A DNA stretch of 64,000 bases from Kappaphycus alvarezii (Eukaryota; Rhodophyta; Florideophyceae; Gigartinales; Solieriaceae). Numbering within the stretch: the stretch's first letter is position 1; each line of letters opens with the position of its first letter. Below the pieces are notes generated by a model that worked only from the letters and a program-made list of their open reading frames with translations, did no database searches and was not told where the DNA came from. Both the position numbers and the translations under genes were made by a program. Positions 1-9,410 of this stretch are shown here, one piece after another. The DNA lies in contig NADL03000590.1 of the NCBI GenBank assembly GCA_002205965.3, forward strand, positions 2,423,001-2,487,000, written 5' to 3'.

Positions 1-147
1 AATTAATCCTTCTCTTCGTCCAGTTGATGGAAGCTGCGGCGAATGCTCGAGATGAGGGCCTTGATTTGCACCCTTCCTCACTGTGCCATGTCTCGTCGCT
101 CCCGAAAGGCCGCCTCCCGCTGCCCATGCTCATCAAGGAGGCCGCTT
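1..147. other. Flank upstream of the Copia 5' LTR
   Basis: I see no supportable gene in these 147 bases. They end where a sequence beginning TGTAAC starts the probable Copia LTR. No copy of the five bases before 148 is found after the matching LTR at 10659, so no target duplication can be shown. Confidence 0.4.
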
Positions 148-399
148 TGTAACATGCGGTCCGCGGCGTCCGCGGGACACCACTGCCGGGCCCCAACTAA
201 CGACGTCCACATGCATGTATTTTATGTTTAGAATTCTAGGCACGAGTTAGCTGCACCTATTGCAATCCAGGCAACCGTACAGTAAGAACTTGCGTAATTG
301 ACTTGAAAACAGTATAAATACAGTCGTTTTACGACTGTCGGCCCCAATAATAAAATATTACGAGATTACTTTTTCCTTGGTCATCCTCACGGTCCCACA
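148..399 (+). repeat. Copia 5' LTR
   Basis: The segment begins TGTAAC and ends CCCACA. It contains a TATA box (TATAAATA, 313-320), a 6-bp hairpin (321-326 with 332-337) and a polyadenylation signal AATAAA (349-354). It ends with the block CCTTGGTCATCCTCACG, which is also found in the 3' LTR. Its length matches the 3' copy to within one base. The first half differs strongly from the 3' copy. Confidence 0.6.
313..354 (+). promoter_or_regulatory. Copia LTR TATA box and polyadenylation signal
   Basis: TATAAATA at 313-320 and AATAAA at 349-354 lie about 30 bases apart. The same pair is at 10573-10580 and 10609-10614 in the other LTR. The short spacing implies a very short R region, as is usual for Copia LTRs. 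Confidence 0.55.
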
Positions 400-405
400 G
401 ATTAT

Positions 406-1110
406 GTGCCACTGGTACGCCCGCTGCTTATTCCACCAATCCATATCTACGAACCTTCTCGTCCTCGATTGCCGATCGCGGGCTTCGACACTCATCCCGT
501 GAGTCGACACCAACTCCGATGGACGCGCCTAATATCACAAGCCCTGTCTCCCAGAGCAGAGACAAGAGCGAAGACCTTGATATATTTATCAGTGTTCCGT
601 TTCCATCGCTTACCTCCCGACAACTTCGCTGTATGGTCCCGTGTCCTTTGCGATCATCTACAAACTCGACTGAACACTCGATGCGGACTCTCAATATCCA
701 ACCAATGTCGATTCCCAGTGCCTCGCAAGAACCGAGGATGCCATTACCACATTCATGATGACATTGGCCACCAAAGAAGCCGCCAGGAAGTGCCCGCGGC
801 GAAATGGACCCTTCCGCCAGCTGACGCTTTGACATCAATCCGAGCACCACTCCGAGCGGAAACCTTGGCCATAGGTACCAAAACAGAGGCAGGGTATCTC
901 CAGCTCCACAGAGACATTCTTGATGACATGATCGCAACTCAGTACCCGGCGATCGAGGAAGAGCAGACTAATTCTTGTTTTTTCCTTGGCTGCCTCCACG
1001 ACAACCTTTCCTCTCTCTCGCCCTATATACGATGTTATGGGCACGATCCCGATTCCGACATCCCTCACAACTTTGCAAAGGTCTCTAACTTCTCACGAGG
1101 CGTATATTAA
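406..1110 (+). pseudogene. Copia Gag-like region
   Basis: The open frame starts seven bases after the LTR and reads 234 residues. Two Gag-type signatures are visible: a 'DNFAVWSRVL' segment near residue 76, resembling the N-terminal Copia Gag motif around a conserved Trp, and a 'YPAIEEEQTNSCFFLG' segment near residue 185, resembling the Gag block before the zinc knuckle. No intact CCHC knuckle follows. Neighbouring frames carry other pieces of the same region, so single-base indels are likely. Gag would form the virus-like particle. It is classified as broken because the frame ends before the knuckle. Confidence 0.55.
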
Positions 1111-1398
1111 AATCTCCGCCTCCGCTGGTGCCCCTCAACACTTCGTTCCAAAGCCTCCTCCAGTTGTACGTGGCCGCCGTTTCCACCGGCGATCGCTCCC
1201 GCGCTCCAATCCCTCAAGCTCCAACTACATGATATAAATACTCAGCTGAAAGATATCAAAGCTACTCAAAAACAAGCCAGAGCAGCGCCGCGGATTTCCA
1301 GCTAAACGCTGCCTTCGCGCTCGGAATGCGGAAAAATTTTCAAACTTCCCGTCTCCCTCATCCTCGGACAACGGCAGGTTTCTTCTCGACACGACCGC

Positions 1399-2136
1399 AT
1401 GCCCATCATACATGCACAAACCCTGGCCTCTCTAACTGTCCAGCGCTCTCTTTCACTCATTACAACTTCCAATGGCATCATGCGCACACGAAAAGCGAGG
1501 AAAGCTCGCCTCACCTTACCTAACGGCGACGCCATTAACACGCCAGCCCTGATCACCCCTCACAGATCGGAAAAATTGCTTTCCGCTCACGAGGTTGTAA
1601 CACAGCTCAATCCCACTATCCTAGATGCACGGGGAGCATACGTCCTTCCTCGATATTTTCAGTATTCCAAATACTACCAAAAAGCAGATGTAATAGACTC
1701 TCTCTACGCCGCAAATATTAAGATCGACCCACTCAGACCAGAGAACAAAAAAGTGCATGGTCAATCTACTTTTGCCAACTCAGCACGCAAGCTCCAAGGA
1801 CGGCACCCACGGGGTTCCATATTCTCAAACAAGCGCAACAATTGTGGCGCCCGGGGCCTCTCCCCCGCCTGTGTAGTATTACGGGGCACAGGAAACGTTT
1901 CGTACAACAGGCATCTATTCCGGGTCCCAAGGGTCTGTCGTGCCAAGCCACGCGATCCTGAAGAACAGAATGTACATTATCTCCACCTTATCTTCAATCT
2001 AGCCACAGCTTCTAAGCTTCGTAATGCCTACCGCCACCTCCACAACCGTTCCATACCATATATCAGGTTTTCCTGTTGTGCTCTTTTTCTGACAAAATTG
2101 CATCGGGCTCCCCACCCTGCAGTCCGGCACAACTAA
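1399..2136 (+). pseudogene. Copia protease/pre-integrase region
   Basis: A 245-residue frame carries the segment around 'LTLPNGDAINTPALITPHR' and 'EKLLSAHEVV'. These correspond to the stretch after the Copia aspartic protease, where the family has a short beta-rich block followed by 'xxNLLSVxQL'. The GAG-pre-integrase zinc finger expected next is not clean, and the second half of the frame looks shifted. It lies between the Gag-like region and the integrase core, in the expected place. The protease DSG motif itself was not found. Confidence 0.5.
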
Positions 2137-2194
2137 GCTCCCAAGGCGTAAATCTGTTCGTATCTCGCAGGACCATTCCACTCACCCGGTCCTA

Positions 2195-2518
2195 ATGGGG
2201 AGAAATAATTCCTCTCTATCATCGATGTTGGCACCAGGTTTGGCCGCGTCCATCATACCGCTGGCCTCACGCACCCAAGCCTTGCCCCACATCCATCGGT
2301 GCTTATTGCAATTTCAAGAGAAATTTTCCAAGCCTCCTCGGTTACTGGTCACGGAAAACGCAGGAGAATACGTCTTGAAGGCCGCTCAATACCTCCATGA
2401 TGAATTCAACATAGTATTCTGCCCGACGACACCCCACAACCCCGAGGATAATTCAATATGTGAGCGGATGAACTCTACAATCGCGAATGCAGCTCGAGCT
2501 GCCCTCGCCGTCTGTTGA
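2195..2518 (+). pseudogene. Copia integrase core fragment
   Basis: A 107-residue frame carries the second half of a Copia integrase core: 'VTENAGEYV', where the family has T/S-D-N-G-x-E-[FY], then 'TTPHNPEDNSICERMN', where the family has P-x-x-N-G-x-x-E-R. The catalytic Glu in 'CERMN' is present. The second catalytic Asp is Glu here ('TEN'), which should abolish strand transfer. The first Asp is not in this frame. The fragment ends at a stop at 2516-2518 and is followed by frame-shifted remnants. Confidence 0.65.
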
Positions 2519-3035
2519 CTGCCAAGTATATACTAGGCGTACGGACTTTGAGATGCTGCAGACAAATACAACAACCTGCTGCATTCCAAACATGGAACCA
2601 CCCGGCAGAGCGTTTCTTTGGCACTTCGGAGCGACTAGACTGCTTCCATGCTTTCGGACAAGGGAGATAACTCCTCAGCCTCCCTTGCAGGAACAAACTT
2701 GAAAAAAGGGGGGTCCCAGTCATATTCCTCCAGCTCGTCGACGGCGAACAGTTTGCCGTCATAGACGAATGTGACAGAGTTTTTCTTCATCGCCCAGCTG
2801 ACTTCTACCCGTATGAAGTCCAGACGGATCCCACGGCGAAAAATACAATCGATCTCCAAACTTCCAACCTCCGGGCGCCAGCAACATAACCACTTCCTCA
2901 AGCCCTCCCTATCCCTCCTAAGCACAAGCGTTTTGCAGTACCAATGATCCCCTCTACCGTCGACACCTCCACGTAGCCCTCCCTTACAGACGCAGCTGCC
3001 AAACGGTATACCTACTGGCAGAGATGGGCAGCAGC

Positions 3036-3040
3036 TTAGG
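3036..3040. repeat. Left target-site duplication of the Gypsy element (TTAGG)
   Basis: TTAGG lies directly before the Gypsy LTR at 3041 and recurs directly after the other LTR at 8837-8841. Removing the element and one copy restores continuity of the Copia reverse transcriptase reading ('QRWAAA' runs into 'DMELDELFHLN', with one stop between). Confidence 0.8.
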
Positions 3041-3431
3041 TTTTGCTACGTCTCCGGAGAGTTGGGATTTTTGGTGATTTGATGACTCTACCTCCGAGTC
3101 GGTTGGAGTTTACTCTTGAACAGAGATTATATACCCATTAAACACACGATAACAGCAGTGGTGGCTATAGAATAACACCACTGCATTCTGGCCGTATTTC
3201 CGGTTAGACATAGATGCTACCCAGGGCTGAGGTCCGGGATCTGCAAAGCTGTGCTACCCACAGTCGGAACCAAAAATTACATGACAACTAAAAGTGATAT
3301 CAAAGGCCAGCATAACAGATATCAGAAAGAACGACAAACTCCCAAGTGATGCCATAGCTGCAAGACTAATCCAAACACTAATCCACTCACAGACTAGCTT
3401 ACTGTATCTGGCGGTGGTACTGCCACCTACA
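3041..3431 (-). repeat. Gypsy 3' LTR (391 bp)
   Basis: It matches 8373-8836 along its whole length except for two missing copies of a 37-bp unit. On the element strand it begins TGTAGG and ends GTAGCAAAA. The target duplication shows that the AAAA belongs to the LTR, so the terminus is not a plain CA. It contains one copy of the 37-bp unit that is triplicated in the other LTR. Confidence 0.85.
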
Positions 3432-3485
3432 GTCCCCTCTCCGAATGGCGACGGCTCAGGATGCTCGAGCGGCGGCGGCAAGTTC

Positions 3486-4112
3486 CTAATTATCATGATC
3501 TTGAAGGAACTGTTCCAGCATATCCGGGATGTCTTCTTTCATGATGTGGAAAGGCTCCCAAGTAGGGCCCTCCCCTGGAATTCCGCCACTTACACAGAAC
3601 TTCGAATGAATTTGATTGCTGTTTGAAGCGAAGTTCCAATAGCTTTGTCACGGTCTCGTATTGTGGATTATTGTGGGAAATGGTATCCAATAATGTCTCT
3701 GTGACATTGAGAGAGGAGTCTGCGAAATACTTGATTCGCGTTGCATGAACCAAGGAGGTACGATGGGTGATCAAATCTTCCACATCGTACACGAATGCAG
3801 ACTCAGCCCGAATGATCCGGCGAGGACCTTTCCATTTGACATGAAGTTTGTTACCCCTCTTAGCCTGTAAATCCGCGACAAGAACGAAGTACCCTACATT
3901 GAAGTTAACCTCCTGAACCTTCGTAAGCTCATTGTGACGCTTGACTTCGGACTCCCGCTTTCTAGTGCGGGTCGCGGACACATCACGATGTAAGTTATCC
4001 AGAGACTCGAGGAGGCTCTGCACACGGATAAGTTTCTGAGCCTGAATAAAGTACAAAGTGCGGGCCTTGGGAACAGCAGGAGGGAGTAGGCTACGCAGTG
4101 GGCTGTCCGGCG
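3486..4112 (-). CDS. Gypsy integrase C-terminus with chromodomain
   Basis: This is the downstream part of the Gypsy polyprotein. It holds the integrase C-terminal GPY/F-like motif ('VKWKGPRRI'), then a linker, then a chromodomain: 'YETVTKLLELRF', 'EVLCKWRNSRG' and, after one extra base in the run at 3572-3575, 'GPTWEPFHIM'. The aromatic and W-E-P positions of chromodomains are therefore retained. Chromodomains of this class steer integration to particular chromatin marks. The upstream join to the integrase core at about 4113-4120 needs one missing base. The reading stops at 3486-3488, about 45 bases before the polypurine tract. Confidence 0.75.
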
Positions 4113-5788
4113 TTATCCAGTAAAAACGGTGAGCGGAGCAAGATCACGCAAGGTAGGCCGCTTGGTTCTGTTGAGGATACTTTGAATGATAGCCAAGACC
4201 ACAGTCCATTCGGTACTTTTCAACCGAAACTCAGAAACCAAGGCACGGGCAGCCCGGAGTACTTCACGACACACTGATTCGACTGTACCATTACCTTGGG
4301 GGCAATTAGGAGTTGTAAAGTGATGTTGTGCGTGTAATTCACGGTTGACTATAGCTATCAATTGATTCTTAAAGTGAGGGCCCTGATCTGAGACCCAATT
4401 CTGACTGACGCTGAACAAAGAAAACCACTTAATCAAACAGGAGGCAGCTGAGGCAGCATCAGCAGCGAGGGTAGGTAGTAACATAATGAATGAAGAATGA
4501 TCATCTTTGATGATTAATGTGTACGCAAGGCCCTCTTCACTCGGTCCCATGTATAGAAAGTCGAAATGAATAAGTTCATTAGGTTTGTTCGAGTGCAAAG
4601 CATGGCCCATGGGACGAGGAACGCGCTGGCCGCCAACAGTAGACAGGCAGTGCAGACATGTGTTGCAGAAAAAAGAAATGTCTGTCCTCATGGATTGCCA
4701 AAAGAAGTTGTCCTGGATGTTCTTAAAAGTAGCATCCGCTCCGCGATGTCCACCACGGCCGCAGTGTCCTATAATGCATATGCGTAGCTGCAAGTTAGTA
4801 GCTCCTGTAGGTATCCACACAGCTCCATGATCGTTGACATGAAGGCCATGATCATTGACAGATGATGGTGGGACATCAGCTGATGCGGGAGTACTGGAGG
4901 CGATAGCTGCCTTTTTTGCCTCGAGTAGATCTTGATGAGTTGGCCATCGGAAATCTGGATCTAGTTCGGGCGCGATAGGTGCTGTAAAGAGAGCGGACAG
5001 CCTCGGTGCGTTTCTTTGAAATTCGGAGGCCCCCCAGCGGGAAAGCAAGTCCGCCCATACATTGCCATCACCAGCGATATGGACGATAGTGTAGCGGAAG
5101 GCCGCAAGTATCATGGCCCAACGCTCAATTCGGTTTGCCGAATGCTTTGCCAGATTGGGACGAGTAGAAGCTGGATCGAATATGTAGGATAGGTTCTTGT
5201 GGTCCGTGAACATCCAGAATCCAGTCGGAGTGTGGAGCATGTAGTCCAGTCTGGTGACGGACTCCACGATTGCAAAAGCCTCTTTGTCAGCAGTAGACCA
5301 ACGAAGAGAGCTGCGTCTGAAAGAACCAGATAGAAATGATAGAGGCTCGTGCCGTTGGTCTGCGAAGGGAAGGTCCTTTTCTACTGGCGGAATCTGAGTC
5401 AAAACGCCGGACCAATGCTTCTCGGAGGCATCCGTAAACAGACAGAGTAGCTTATTTGGGTCTGGATGAGGAAGTGTTGCGAAATCATGTAGAGCTTGCT
5501 TCATATTGAAAAAGGCTATTCTGTGTTCATCTGACCAAGAAGTGGATGATAGCATAATACGGGATGTAGCTGCCTTAGTACGCTTACCCACGGCTGCGTA
5601 GACTTCCTCAAGAATTTCCGACAAAGGTGCTATTTTGTTTGTAAACTCAGGAACAGCGGAGCGCATCCAGTTGGCTGCACACACAAACTGCTGGAGCTCA
5701 GCGCCATTGATGGGTTCCTGGATACCTAGGATGGCTGAAAGTCTCTTTGGGTCCAGTCGAATCCCTTCAGCCGAAATGAGCCGCCCGC
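4113..5788 (-). CDS. Gypsy reverse transcriptase tail, RNase H and integrase core
   Basis: The first ~35 residues (to 5684) are the end of the reverse transcriptase ('NWCGRLISAEGIRLDP'). RNase H follows ('CLFTDASEKHWSGVL' with the first Asp, 'STADKEAFAIVESV' with the Glu, 'FTDHKNLSYIF' with the second Asp, 'GNVWADLLSRW' with the last). The integrase then has an HHCC zinc finger ('RGGHRGADATFKNI', 'CNTCLHCL') and a complete DDE set: Asp in 'HFDFLYMG', Asp in 'VSDQGPHF', Glu in 'GNGTVESVCRE'. All the catalytic residues I can identify are present, so this stretch looks functional. It ends where one base is missing before the C-terminal part. Confidence 0.85.
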
Positions 5789-5937
5789 ACCAGTTGACTT
5801 GAGGTAGGAATAGGTGGCATTTCTTTGAGTGTAACTTTTAACTTTAAGGGTTAAGGTTAAGTTACTTTTAACTTTAAGGGTTAAGGTTAAGTTACACTCA
5901 AAGAAATGCCACCTATTCCTACCTCAAGTCAACTGGT
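5789..5937. repeat. 49-bp inverted duplication with tandem-repeat loop inside the Gypsy reverse transcriptase
   Basis: The arms 5789-5837 and 5889-5937 are perfect reverse complements. The left arm is genuine reverse transcriptase coding sequence on the minus strand; the right arm is an inverted copy that interrupts the frame. Between and partly overlapping them is a 30-bp unit repeated exactly twice (5836-5865 and 5866-5895). The element has no such structure anywhere else. A template switch during reverse transcription or repair, or a read artefact, could produce it. Confidence 0.85.
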
Positions 5938-6439
5938 TGTATTCACAGCATAGGCTGAAGAACTTGCGAAGGATCGAGAGAAGTTGTGTAACATCCCTTG
6001 CATGAACAAGTATATCATCAAGCCAGCGCAACAGGGAATTAAGCAGTGTACTATCACAAACCGTTGATAGCGTGCTCTGAAGATAGGCGACTGCATTGCA
6101 TTGACCATGGAGGACGCGTGTTGGAGTGAACACCCCATCTGGGCAAATAAAGCTTTGACATTCTTGAGACGGTTCTGATAAGGGAAGTTGCCAGTAACCG
6201 TGACATAAGTCCAGTGTAGCAAAGCTCTTGTCCCCTGCAAGCTCGTGCATGACAGTTTCCAAATTAGGCATGGGCCAAATTGCTGGGACGGTCTGGGCAT
6301 TGACTGCCCTCAGATCGACAGTAAAGCGAAACTGTTCGGGTCCTGATTTGGGAATGATGAGGGGAGCCGAGGCCCACTCACTGTTCGGGTTACGATAGAC
6401 AAGTCCAAAAGCTTCCATCTCAGCTACCTTTTTCCTCAT
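5924..6439 (-). CDS. Gypsy reverse transcriptase (fingers and palm)
   Basis: This 171-residue frame holds the reverse transcriptase palm: 'FTVDLRAVNAQT', 'MPNLETVMHEL', 'FATLDLCHGYWQLPL' with the first catalytic Asp, and 'LRWLDDILVHA' carrying the DD pair. The usual Tyr/Phe-x-Asp-Asp box is W-L-D-D here, so the aromatic is one place off but both Asp remain. It joins the upstream Gag-protease frame if one C is added to the six-base run at about 6452-6457. The last residues run into the inverted duplication, which removes the natural continuation. Confidence 0.85.
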   Translation of the reverse strand: MRKKVAEMEAFGLVYRNPNSEWASAPLIIPKSGPEQFRFTVDLRAVNAQTVPAIWPMPNLETVMHELAGDKSFATLDLCHGYWQLPLSEPSQECQSFICPDGVFTPTRVLHGQCNAVAYLQSTLSTVCDSTLLNSLLRWLDDILVHARDVTQLLSILRKFFSLCCEYNQLT

Positions 6440-6444
6440 GAAGG

Positions 6445-8331
6445 CTAACTGCGGGGGGAGTAACGGCGAACTTTAGCCCGCACTGGTTTCGAATTTGGTT
6501 TAAGACGAATCACCATTGCAGGCACTGTGGTTGGTGGATCACTGCCCATGTTGTTACGAAATATGTTGGAGTACTTGTATATGAGGGAACTAAGTTCCTC
6601 GTGATGTTCTGCGGGCAGGCCTTCATCAATAGCTCTTTGCAACATCTGTGACAGGTCACTGTGTACATCATCTTCTATGTGGTGACCAGTTGCCGGCCCC
6701 TCGATATCTGATGCAGAATCCGGGTTGTCTCCATAGAAAACAGGATCCGGTTCTTGAGAACCGCTGCTCACCGACTCATTGCTGCTACCCAGTAAAAGTC
6801 TAGATAGACTACCAGGCCTCAAAGGTGCACAATCTGGCTCGTTGTTGTAGATTGCTGGGGAGAAACCGATGTGGGAAAAATCTTTGTCGCGGAATGTTGC
6901 TCGAACAGACGACAAATGTCTATCGAGATCAAATCCGAGGCTCTGCAGGATAGGGCGCGATAGCAAAACCTCATCCATGTGCTCATCGAACACGAGGTAC
7001 TCGACATTCCTCAGGCGCAACGGTCCTGACAGAGTTTCCAAAGTGATGGAAATACGGGCTTTCCGTTTTGATTCAACAGTGCGAGCTTCCGCAGTAGAGG
7101 ACGCTGACATGGCCAGTTCCATTCTAACAGGTGTTTTGAGTGGAAGTATCTGCACAAAAACTCCGTGTTCAGCGCATTTATCCAGATGTTCGGCACTCAA
7201 CGCAGCATGGTCGGCACCGTAATCACCATTCACAACGACACGAACACAGTCAGCGAGTGTAGCTTTGATACGGCCATTGTCCAAGCCAGAAATGGCGAGC
7301 TGGCTCAGGTTTCCATTAGTCACTCGCTTCGCTTTGAAATGGGCTTGAAGCAGCTCTCTCGCCTTGGCTTTGTCTGTCTTTGGACAATTTTTCATGAGGT
7401 GATGTCCATCACACTCTTCAGTGTTTAGGCATCGGGGCAGATCGCTATTCTCGCTACCTTCCTTACGACTGCCATCGGAGCGACGAGAATCATGGGAATC
7501 GTTGGTCTTGGAACTAGCCTCATGTGCTTCGTCCTCCTTTCCGTTCCCAGTATTCCCTTTTCCACCTTGCAACTTTTTTACACGTGCTGAACCCCCTTTG
7601 CGGAAGGATCCAGTGCTCTTTGCATTACCAGACGGCTGATTGATGGATTCCGGGCCTTTGCCCTTGTCACGGTTCTTCCCAGGGCGAGCGGGAAAGAAGG
7701 CCTCACATGCAACAGCCTGCTCGATAACATACTTGTAGAACCCTCTATAATCCTTCTGAAGGGAAACCTTCGAAAGTTCGAGATCATTCTCTACTTTGGT
7801 TTTCAAAGGTTCGGGCTTCAAAATATCCACCAAGTGTACAATTGCCACCTTCGGGTTGTTCTCGATAAGTTGCTCCCACTTCTTTGTTCGAAGAAGGGTC
7901 TTGTAGTCCGCTAACAATTTCATGACACGGAGCTTTGGGTTCGGTTCGTACAGAATCATACGAACAGATGACTTCACCGCTGTCTCTAGCTGGTCAAGAG
8001 CGAGAGTGTATAACGACTCTCCCTGATTGCATTCGAGAAAATACCGGAGCTTCTCGTCTGTAAGCTTCGAAATGCAGTCGATTTCGGTTCCGAACTCCTC
8101 TAGATCAATGATAGACTGAAGCAAATCGACATCAACGGCAGAAATCATACGGATGGGTTTAACGCGGCTATCTGGCGTAGTTGAGCAAGAATCCTGAATT
8201 CGAAGCAGGTATCTATCCCACTCACGCAAAAATGTGTGAATATGCTTCTGACCTAGCTGTCGTAGCTCTGGATGGGCAATAGGAGCAATCATGGGCTGCC
8301 CCGACCTTGGCCCGTCCTGCAAAGAAGTCAT
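6445..8331 (-). CDS. Gypsy Gag and aspartic protease
   Basis: The frame encodes 628 residues starting about 40 bases inside the 5' LTR end. Residues 1-210 form a mostly helical Gag domain, 210-300 are a charged Gly/Lys/Ser-rich linker, and around 305-320 is a degenerate zinc knuckle (Cys, Cys, His, Cys in 'CLNTEECDGHHLMKNC'). A retropepsin-like domain at about 360-480 has 'NGDYGADHAALS' at the active site: Asp and Gly-Ala are kept, but the Ser/Thr of D-[ST]-G is Tyr. Residues 480-610 are an acidic Ser-rich linker, and the last ~20 begin the reverse transcriptase. The start is the first Met after the primer-binding region. Confidence 0.8.
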   Translation of the reverse strand: MTSLQDGPRSGQPMIAPIAHPELRQLGQKHIHTFLREWDRYLLRIQDSCSTTPDSRVKPIRMISAVDVDLLQSIIDLEEFGTEIDCISKLTDEKLRYFLECNQGESLYTLALDQLETAVKSSVRMILYEPNPKLRVMKLLADYKTLLRTKKWEQLIENNPKVAIVHLVDILKPEPLKTKVENDLELSKVSLQKDYRGFYKYVIEQAVACEAFFPARPGKNRDKGKGPESINQPSGNAKSTGSFRKGGSARVKKLQGGKGNTGNGKEDEAHEASSKTNDSHDSRRSDGSRKEGSENSDLPRCLNTEECDGHHLMKNCPKTDKAKARELLQAHFKAKRVTNGNLSQLAISGLDNGRIKATLADCVRVVVNGDYGADHAALSAEHLDKCAEHGVFVQILPLKTPVRMELAMSASSTAEARTVESKRKARISITLETLSGPLRLRNVEYLVFDEHMDEVLLSRPILQSLGFDLDRHLSSVRATFRDKDFSHIGFSPAIYNNEPDCAPLRPGSLSRLLLGSSNESVSSGSQEPDPVFYGDNPDSASDIEGPATGHHIEDDVHSDLSQMLQRAIDEGLPAEHHEELSSLIYKYSNIFRNNMGSDPPTTVPAMVIRLKPNSKPVRAKVRRYSPRS

Positions 8332-8372
8332 GTTGAGAAAGAGACCAGACGTTTGTTGGCTGAAGTGATCAC
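8332..8372 (-). promoter_or_regulatory. Gypsy primer-binding region with 12-nt palindrome
   Basis: On the element strand the LTR ends GCAAAA and is followed at once by GTGATCACTTCAGCC. The bases AAGTGATCACTT, which overlap the LTR end by two, form a perfect 12-nt palindrome. The usual primer-binding site beginning TGG, complementary to a tRNA 3' end, is not seen here. The leader before the Gag start is only about 41 bases long. Confidence 0.5.
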
Positions 8373-8836
8373 TTTTGCTACGTCTTCGGAGAGTTGGGAG
8401 TTTTGGTGATTTGATGACTCTACCTCCGAGTCGGTTGGAGTTTACTCTTGAACAGAGACTATATACCCATTAAACACACTATAACAGCAGTGATGGCTAT
8501 AGAATAACACCACTGCATTCTGGCCGTATTTCCGGTTAGACATAGATGCTACCCAGGGCTGAGGTCCGGGATCTGCAAAGCTGTGCTACCCAGGGCTGAG
8601 GTCCGGGATCTGCAAAGCTGTGCTACCCAGGGCCGAGGTCCTGGATCTGCAAAGCTGTGCCACCCACAGTCGGAACCAAAAATTACATGACAACTAAAAG
8701 TGATATCAAAGGCTAGCATAACAGATATCAGAAAGAACGACAACATCCAAGTGATGCCATAGCTGCAAGACTAATCCAAACACTAATCCACTCACAGACT
8801 AGCTTACTGTATCTGGCGGTGGTACTGCCACCTACA
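8373..8836 (-). repeat. Gypsy 5' LTR (464 bp) with triplicated 37-bp unit
   Basis: It is the same sequence as 3041-3431 with a handful of substitutions, plus two additional tandem copies of a 37-bp unit (GCTACCCAGGGCTGAGG... to GCTGT) at about 8549-8660. The third copy is diverged (GGCCGAGGTCCTGG). The 464-bp length is explained entirely by the extra units. The target duplication TTAGG follows at 8837-8841. Confidence 0.85.
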
Positions 8837-8841
8837 TTAGG

Positions 8842-9410
8842 ATATGGAACTCGACGAACTGTTCCACCTCAATTCGATCGAGTGGTTGCCAAAGTCCACG
8901 CCGGGGATCAGGCGCCCCATCTCGATCAAACTGGCAATCGACAACAAATGGTCCAACGATGTGGTGGTCCTCGAGCATAAGGCGCGTTTAGTGGCCAGAA
9001 AAGACCTTTAAAAACCGTTAATTCACTATGACCTGTCCCAAACATCTGTCCTTACGGGAGACACGACGTATCCCGCCCGATAATTGTAAATTTCGCGCAG
9101 TAGTCGCTCATATTCGAGAATTTTGACCTAAAAGAAGCGTAGTTTACCGATCTATACCGCTTTAAACCCCCTGTGTACATACGGGAACATAAAGGAAGCA
9201 ATGGACGCTTCAGTTATGGCGATTCGGCACAAGCAATCGGCAGACTCAACCTTATCCAGTACGGAACTCTATCTGGAGCGTACTACCAAATCAAGCCGAT
9301 GCTTCAATACCTCAACTTAACCGCTTATACAGGAACAGAAGCCGACCCCTGTGTTCTAGTTAAACGCTCAGGGAAAGTGCTTCATCTTCATTGCTGTCTG
9401 CAGTGACGAC
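8842..9410 (+). pseudogene. Copia reverse transcriptase fragments
   Basis: Directly after the Gypsy insertion the plus strand resumes Copia reverse transcriptase: 'ELDELFHLNSIEWLPK', then 'NDVVVLEHKARLVARKDL', which matches the family block K-x-KARLVA-[RK]-G. After several stops comes 'YIREHKGSNGRF', and then 'EADPCVLVKRSGKVLHLHC' in the 9173-9406 frame, matching the block before the YVDD box. The YVDD motif itself is lost to a frame break at about 9406. The remains are dead but clearly ordered. Confidence 0.65.

Larger units (their letters stand above)
3041..8836 (-). mobile_element. Chromodomain-bearing Ty3/Gypsy LTR retrotransposon, nested in Copia
   Basis: This is a nearly complete element of about 5.8 kb read on the minus strand. 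It has two closely similar LTRs, a target duplication TTAGG, a polypurine tract next to the 3' LTR (3432-3442 on the complement), and Gag, protease, reverse transcriptase, RNase H, integrase and a C-terminal chromodomain in Gypsy order. The coding region is essentially one frame broken by a few single-base indels and one inverted duplication (5789-5937). LTR differences are few (roughly ten substitutions by eye), so the insertion is recent compared with its Copia host. The chromodomain places it with the chromovirus-type Gypsy elements. Confidence 0.88.

Noticed and set aside
428..937. 169-residue minus-strand open frame over the Copia Gag region
   Set aside because: It is the mirror of the plus-strand Gag-like reading, with no motif and no promoter; the element reads on the plus strand.
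5836..5895. Interstitial telomere repeat (TTAAGGG-like words)
   Set aside because: There are only two 30-bp units, confined within the inverted duplication, and no simple telomeric array.
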